Assembly (NCBI GenBank): GCA_964023205.1
Contig: OZ026839.1
Span: forward strand, 18,630,386-18,694,385
Reading direction: 5' to 3'
Source: Lutraria lutraria
Lineage: Eukaryota > Mollusca > Bivalvia > Venerida > Mactridae
Length of the DNA: 64,000 nt
Under the pieces are notes generated by a model. The model did no database searches, was not told the origin of the DNA, and was given only the letters and a program-made list of their open reading frames with translations. Shown piece by piece: positions 58,681 to 64,000 of the stretch. The stretch's first letter is position 1. Every line of letters starts with the position of its first letter. A program made the translations under genes and the position numbers.

Positions 58681-59775
58681 ATGCCCCCGGCATCTTTGAT
58701 GTCGGGGCATATAGTGATTGTCCTGTCTGTCCGTCCATCTGTCCGCTCAAATAAATAGGGTTTAGGTGGCTTTAGGGTTAGGGTTAGTACTCTTTATTTC
58801 TATTGCAGTCCCTTAAATTGTGTCCAAAAAAGGAGGTTTATGTGGCTAAAATTTGCTAAAATTGAGTTTATGTGGTTAATTTTAACATTGAAAAGCCACT
58901 TAGGTATCATAAAATTCGAACTTCCATATGTCCGTCGATAAGGTTCAGTAGATTTTACCGCTTCGTCTAGCACCAATGCTGCTTGCTAGAACACTGATAC
59001 TTATGCAGTTGTTGCGCATGATCATTCTCAATCCACTCGTATCAACAAATCCCACCTTGACCTTGACTTAATTTGGACTTAGAATGATTCTGTACCAGGT
59101 TAAGTAGATTTTACCGTCTCGTCTAGCACCAGTACCACTTGCTAGAACACTTTGATACTTATACAGCATATGATCATTCTCAGTACACCCGAATCAACAG
59201 AAACCACTGTGACCTTGACTTAATTTGGACTTAGAATGATTCTGTACTTTACAGTGTACTAGGTTAAGTAAATTTTATATTTTCCTCTAGCTCCAACGCT
59301 GCTCTCTAGAACACTTCGATACTTCTACAGTTATTGCCTATGACCATTCTCATTCAACCCATGTCAACCAACCCAACAATGACCTTGACTTAATTTGGAC
59401 TTAAAATTATTCTGTTTTTGGTTAAATAGATTTTACAGTTTTGTTTAGCACCAACACCGCCTACTAGAACGCTTTGATACTTATACACTTGTTGCCTATG
59501 ACCATTCTCAATCCAACCATAATATCCAACCTCATTTTGAGTTTGACCTTGACTTAATTTGGACTACGAATGATTCTGTACTAGATTAAGTAGATTTTAC
59601 GGAACACCGCTTACCAGAACACTTCAATACTTACATGTATACAGTTGTTGCTTATGACCATCTCAATCCAGCCATAATTGTCAAACACCCACTTTGACCT
59701 TGACCTTGTTTAAATGGGCTATTGCTTCAAAAGCATGTCACCGGGGGCATATGCGTTTATTGAACGTAACGTCTT
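58681..59775 (+). mobile_element. Family G element (G1)
   Basis: The 5' hairpin is ATGCCCCCGGCATC-TTT-GATGTCGGGGCAT, then CCTGTCTGTCCGTCC. About five units of 150 bp follow (TAGATTTTACCG.., CTAGAACACTTTGATACTTA, TGACCTTGACTTAATTTGGA). The 3' end is GGGGGCATATGCGTTTATTG-AACGTAACGTCTTG plus TTTT. Near 58750-58920 an extra segment contains a short TTAGGGTTAGGGTTAG run. Confidence 0.75.
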
Positions 59776-60165
59776 GTTTTAACTCAGTTTGCTGTGACTT
59801 AAGAGTATTAAATGCAATGTAGACATTTGTGTAAATTTATATTTTATCATCTCCCTTGAAAACTGCAGCTTTATGATGCTGCTTACATAATATCAAGCAT
59901 TTTAGAATGCTGTTTTGTTCACTAGACCATCAATGGTTTGTTTCTATGGTACCTTGAAGCTGAATACTGAAATTAGTCTGGTGAAGATACAGCATTCTGA
60001 AAACTTGTTCATAAAATAAGGTAGAAGACCTTGAATAGAAATAAGAACTAAGGATATTTCTGATAGTTTCCATTGTGAATCTTACTGCGCATCTGTTACG
60101 GTGAAGGGTTAACTCAGCTCAGGTAGTTTTATTTAGAGGTAGATGCAACTTCCTCGATAATCGTA
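59776..60165. other. No feature recognised
   Basis: Unique AT-rich sequence between G1 and V. Confidence 0.3.
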
Positions 60166-62968
60166 TAGCGTATTCCCCCGTTTAAATGCTCCCCCCCCCC
60201 CCTAATAAATGCCCCCTCCACTTTTTTGCCAACAAAAATTTTAAGGACTTACCAGCTTTAAATGCCTGTCCGGGACTCATGACGTAAAATCCGTTTTTAT
60301 TAAAGATAAAACACAATTAAAATCACTTTGAATAATTGTATTAATCCAAATTAACATGTGAACAATAACTAAAAACTAGCGAAACCGCGTGAAAAACAAT
60401 CTTAGTTCTGTCACGAATTGTACTATGTACCGTATACTGTACGGTAATTTACGTCTAATAAAAATCAATACAGTGCACTATTAAAAAAAAATGTCCATCA
60501 CTTTCGTACAGTAATACAGTAGATCTATGGTATTAATTAAAAGAAATATTTCCATCCCTTTCAAAGACAGTTATCGATAAAAAAATCCATCTGTAAAAAG
60601 TTAATGTCCATCACATTCATTTTTTGCCTATTTCTTCCGCAAATATAACGACTTTTAATTTGAAAGAAGCTGTGTAAGAATCTTTACCCCTCAACTCCAT
60701 GATAGCTAAACTTAGCTATTGACATGTACATAATATAGAATCCTGTTAACTCGATTACACAATGCAGCCCAAGGCGAGATTACGTCAGAGGAGCGTCAGA
60801 GATTACGTCAGACGCGCGGTAAAGATAAAACGGTTATACTCTGCAGCGACAGCGTGTTATTGATTTTTGACATGTAGTTTAACTACTGACTACAGTATTT
60901 ATCGTAGTAAAGCGTGCCGGGAATGACAGTTTATCAATATTGCATTCACACTGCGATATTTTTTTATGGCAATTGTGCAAGTTCATTCATTTGACCTCCG
61001 GAAAATCTTAGGATACAGCATTACAGTCTGTTTGTCTGTTTGTACCAAACTTTAACCTTGCCTATAAAATCAAAATGCCTGCACCTACATCCATCAAACT
61101 TCATATGTAGGTTCCTCATGACAACCTCTACATGACCAGATCAGTAGGTCAAAGGTCAAGGTCACAGGGTCATTGTGTTTTAAAAAATTCCGACATTTTT
61201 TTTAGGATACTACTCCTACATTTTTCATTGGATTTTGACGATACTTTCACAGACTTGTTGTTACCCAGAACCCCCACACTTATATTCCCGGTTTTGTGAT
61301 TCAATCATTTATTACGGAATTATGGCCCTTTGTTTTTTTTGTGTGATTGTAACAGCGAAATACTCTTGTTTCCTTGTTTTCTCAAGGGATTTTGATAAAA
61401 CTTTCATGCAACTATTGTTATCGAGATACCCAATGCATGTTGTAAAGGTTTTATGATTCGATAAATTTTGACGGAATAATGACCCTTTGTTTATTTTGTG
61501 CATATGTAATATATAGAGGAATACTCTTTTTGTTTGCAACTACTTCTGTATTTCTCAAGGGATTTTTACCAAACTTTGATAGAACTATTGTCACCATGTT
61601 CACCAGCACATACGAGGGGTGATCCAGAAATAACCAGACTGAGTCTATAACTTATGAACAAAATGAGAAAAATTAACAAAAATCACGCATTATGATTTTC
61701 AATCTTTAATACATGATATCTGAAAATTTCAGAAATATTGATCGAGTGACATTTGCACACAATTATTTGACAGACACCATGGTACGGACTAGCGGGGTAA
61801 CGTTAACTTAACATGACGTCGATAGACATCGTGTTGCTTGATGTGGCGTTACGTTCGCAATCACTTTTCTGTTTGATCAACCTTTGCATGCAATAAAAAT
61901 TATGCAATAAACCCAAAAATGTCTAGCACTGACCTTTCTCATATATTACTGTTTTGTAATACATCGCTGAACAGTTCCATAAGTGTATTCTGTTAAATGA
62001 AAGACACGGGCTGAGTGAGCTTGTGAGTCTGTTTGAGACGTCGTCTGTACAGTTACAGACGACTTCTCAAACAGCGCTCACAAGCGTCACGTCCGCGGAA
62101 GTTTTACGGCCCCACCTTCCGCATCTTCTAACAAAACTCTACAGTCTCAGAACCTCTGATGCCACTAAAAAATCTGCGTTAGTGACATTGTCTTTCCCGC
62201 TGATGTTTTCTGATTCATGTCGTGCGTTTTAGTTAGTGAATGTCCATGCTAAGAGTGAAATTGTATTATGGTGCGTATTTCTTATGACTCTGATGATGTC
62301 ATGCTCGATAGTATCACATTAAATGTTACTGTTTACTAACGGTAACAGTAATTACTTTGATATTTCATAATATGATGTCACACACGTTGTATTAGGCACA
62401 GGCTTATTTGCGCCGATATTTCTCATGTGGAAATGAAAAATATGTACGTCAACTTGACCAATTTATCCTGGAAGTGACACCTGCCCTGCTAATACGCCAC
62501 ATAGGTAGCTATAGCGACGATTAAACATATAATTTCTCTTTCCAGAAATATTTCAGTTTCGTTCTGGGTTTGATTAGGATGGATGTGTATTTACACAAAA
62601 TTTCATGGAAATAACATCACGTATAAAAAAATTACAGAGGTAGTCCGGTTATTTCTGGATCACCCCTTGTATTGTTAAGATTTTGTGATTCGATTATTTT
62701 TAGCAGATTTACAGCCCTTTGTTTGCCTGTACCGAAATTTAACCTTGCCTATTAAATCAAAACGCTAACACCTGCAATCATCGAACTTCATATCTTGGTT
62801 CATCATGACAATCTCTACAGGACCTGTGCATTTTCAAAAAGGGCAACCGGAGGGGGCATGGTGTTTATAAAACACATCTTATTTTTTTTGTAAAATAGGG
62901 TCCCAATAAATGCCCCCCTTTTGGAAAATGCATCGCCCCCGGGGGCGTTTATTCAGGGGAATATGGTA
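60166..62968. mobile_element. C-rich-tipped inverted-repeat element (V)
   Basis: The left tip TAGCGTATTCCCCCGTTTAA..AATAAATGCCCCCTCC is inverted against the right tip AAATGCCCCCCTTTT...GGGCGTTTATTCAGGGGAAT (reading TATTCCCCTGAATAAACGCC in reverse). TA-like bases flank both. The superfamily is not recognised. The interior holds Helentron-like core phrases (AAACTTTAACCTTGCCTATA at 61047 and a diverged copy at 62738) and element W. A GGAGGGGGCATGGTGTTTAT..CTTATTTT end lies at 62850-62885. Confidence 0.5.
61613..62669. mobile_element. mariner-ended non-autonomous element (W)
   Basis: Tips are CGAGGGGTGATCCAGAAATA-ACC and GGTTATTTCTGGATCACCCC-TTG, flanked by TA (61611-61612 and 62670-62671). TACGAGGG-type tips and TA duplication are typical of mariner. 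It is 1057 bp, about the length of a mariner gene, but I found no DDD transposase frame on either strand, so any coding part is gone or was replaced. Confidence 0.7.
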
Positions 62969-63049
62969 TGTATTAAAATAAGGTGTCGTCGCTTAGCTGG
63001 CGTATGGATTATCTATAATTAATCGATATTGTATTGTTTAAGGGATGTA

Positions 63050-64000
63050 CAGTACGGTTCGGGTGATTTGTCCGATTTTCGCGAATCGCCGCAGAATTAA
63101 AATCGCGCTAAGCCACAGGTAGATCGCCTCAACGTGGCGATTTGAATTTTGGCCGTTGGTTCAGAGCGAGGACGATCGACGGTGACCGTCACCACTGAAG
63201 GGCAATAATTCACGGTGAATTGCGGCGACGATCGCTCAACCCGGTGATACGCGATGTCGTCTCTTTAGTTTACTCAAAACTTACAAATTTCTTGTAAATA
63301 ACACTGTTATTTACACATTATTTAATTGCGCTTTGTGAACAAATTGTTACCTGATATGTGTGAAAAATTAGCGTTGACATAAATTATAATCAACGAGTGT
63401 TGAGAACTTAATAGTAGTTGATGAGCTTTAATTAATCTGTCAGCTTTCATATATTATTGCGCGAAATAATATTACATGTAAATAGTGGACTGGTTTTATT
63501 GATTAGAGCAACTAGCTACATTCGTAAAATGAGAGACTGCGACTTGGTCTAAATAATGATTCTCGCCCTGGTACTCGATATATAAAACACTAAAAATAGA
63601 CATATGAATCTCGCCCTGTACGTAACGCGGCATATGTAAAACATAGCTACACAGTTTACATATTCGCTTAGCAATTTGCCGGTATTTCTACATATTTACT
63701 TCAAGAATGGCTTTCCTACTTGACAAAATTTAATCAGATGTCTGGAATTCAGTCGGTCTTGGCCGACGGATTTAGTAAGTGTTAAATCCTGAATTATCTT
63801 ACCATGTGACTGTTTTCGGAAAATGAACGGTCAACAGAAAGTGAAAGTAGAAGAAAGATTCACAATAAATATCATTTTATTTACTTGAGAGTCGGCTTTA
63901 GACGTTCGCGAATCACCGCGATCCATCGCTATCAAAGATTACCGACTGATAAATAAGTCATAAAACGCGGTGATTAGCGACATTGCGGTAATTCGTGTTT
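63050..64000. mobile_element. pogo-like MITE P5, right end outside the window
   Basis: It starts CAGTACGGTTCGGGTGATTT after TA (63048-63049) and follows P4 base for base with few changes to the window edge. It is uninterrupted and gives the empty site for D1 near 63880. Confidence 0.85.

Noticed and set aside
58772..58787. TTAGGGTTAGGGTTAG, telomere-like repeat
   Set aside because: Fewer than three units inside a G1 segment with other GGTTTAG/GGCTTTAG text; too short to be a telomeric remnant rather than chance.
61900..62300. Possible mariner transposase N-terminus on the minus strand of W
   Set aside because: A few suggestive residues, but stops in every frame and no catalytic Asp motif; not reported as coding.
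58276..64000. Next LARS2 exon (should start with one base and lead to the ETDTMDTF-type block)
   Set aside because: No segment with this pattern and splice borders was found; the exon probably lies past the window end.

Overview
This is eukaryotic DNA, most likely from a bivalve mollusc. It has spliced exons with GT/AG borders, is AT-rich, and is packed with repeats that open with an AGCTCACC palindrome and close with CTCTTG, a repeat style I associate with bivalve genomes. The species is inference from repeat style and gene family; nothing in the window proves it. Nothing looks bacterial or like an operon.

Host genes. The plus strand carries one gene: part of mitochondrial leucyl-tRNA synthetase (LARS2). 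Five phase-compatible exons lie at 19848-19958, 42667-42785, 53145-53198, 57748-57858 and 58154-58275, with a possible 19-nt microexon at 12606-12624. They encode the end of the CP1 editing region and the re-entry into the catalytic core, including [15 protein letters not shown]. The five exons total 517 coding bases spread over about 38 kb, because the introns are filled with transposons. A second possible host gene, on the minus strand, is a terminal exon with a HIRAN-like domain at 5609-6001; it has a frameshift.

Mobile elements. 1-4700: a broken pogo/Tigger-type DDE transposase gene (minus strand) with three copies of repeat family A inserted in its C-terminal coding part. 7.4-20.9 kb: families A, B, C, E and F, hairpin elements (X), a palindromic CAGT-ended element (Q) and a 46-bp minisatellite. 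20.9-30.5 kb: a deep nest in which family D holds B, B holds a 7.35-kb inverted-repeat element (U), and U holds a truncated LINE, a coding relic, another B and an E. 30.5-39.1 kb: a large inverted structure (T), one arm split by a hAT-like element (S) with an 8-bp target duplication. 39.2-52.9 kb: B, C, E, F and G copies, two copies of a TTAA-ended element (R), pogo-like MITEs (P, Y) and a split 29-bp minisatellite. 54-64 kb: P and D copies, tRNA-Ala-like SINE heads, family G, and a C-rich inverted-repeat element (V) holding a mariner-ended element (W).

Main result. Families A-G differ in sequence but share one plan: a TT flank, a 5' palindrome, a core of tandem degenerate units, a small 3' hairpin, then CTTG or CTAG followed by TT. 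Where a paralogous empty site exists in this window (three cases), insertion lengthened a host T run by exactly two T. Two further insertions in the transposase gene return an open reading frame if the same rule is applied. This fits Helentron/Helitron-like non-autonomous elements that target T|T, with several unrelated-looking families using the same insertion chemistry.

Limits: all calls come from reading the sequence; no database or alignment was run. Element borders are given to the base only where a target duplication or empty site fixes them; others are approximate.
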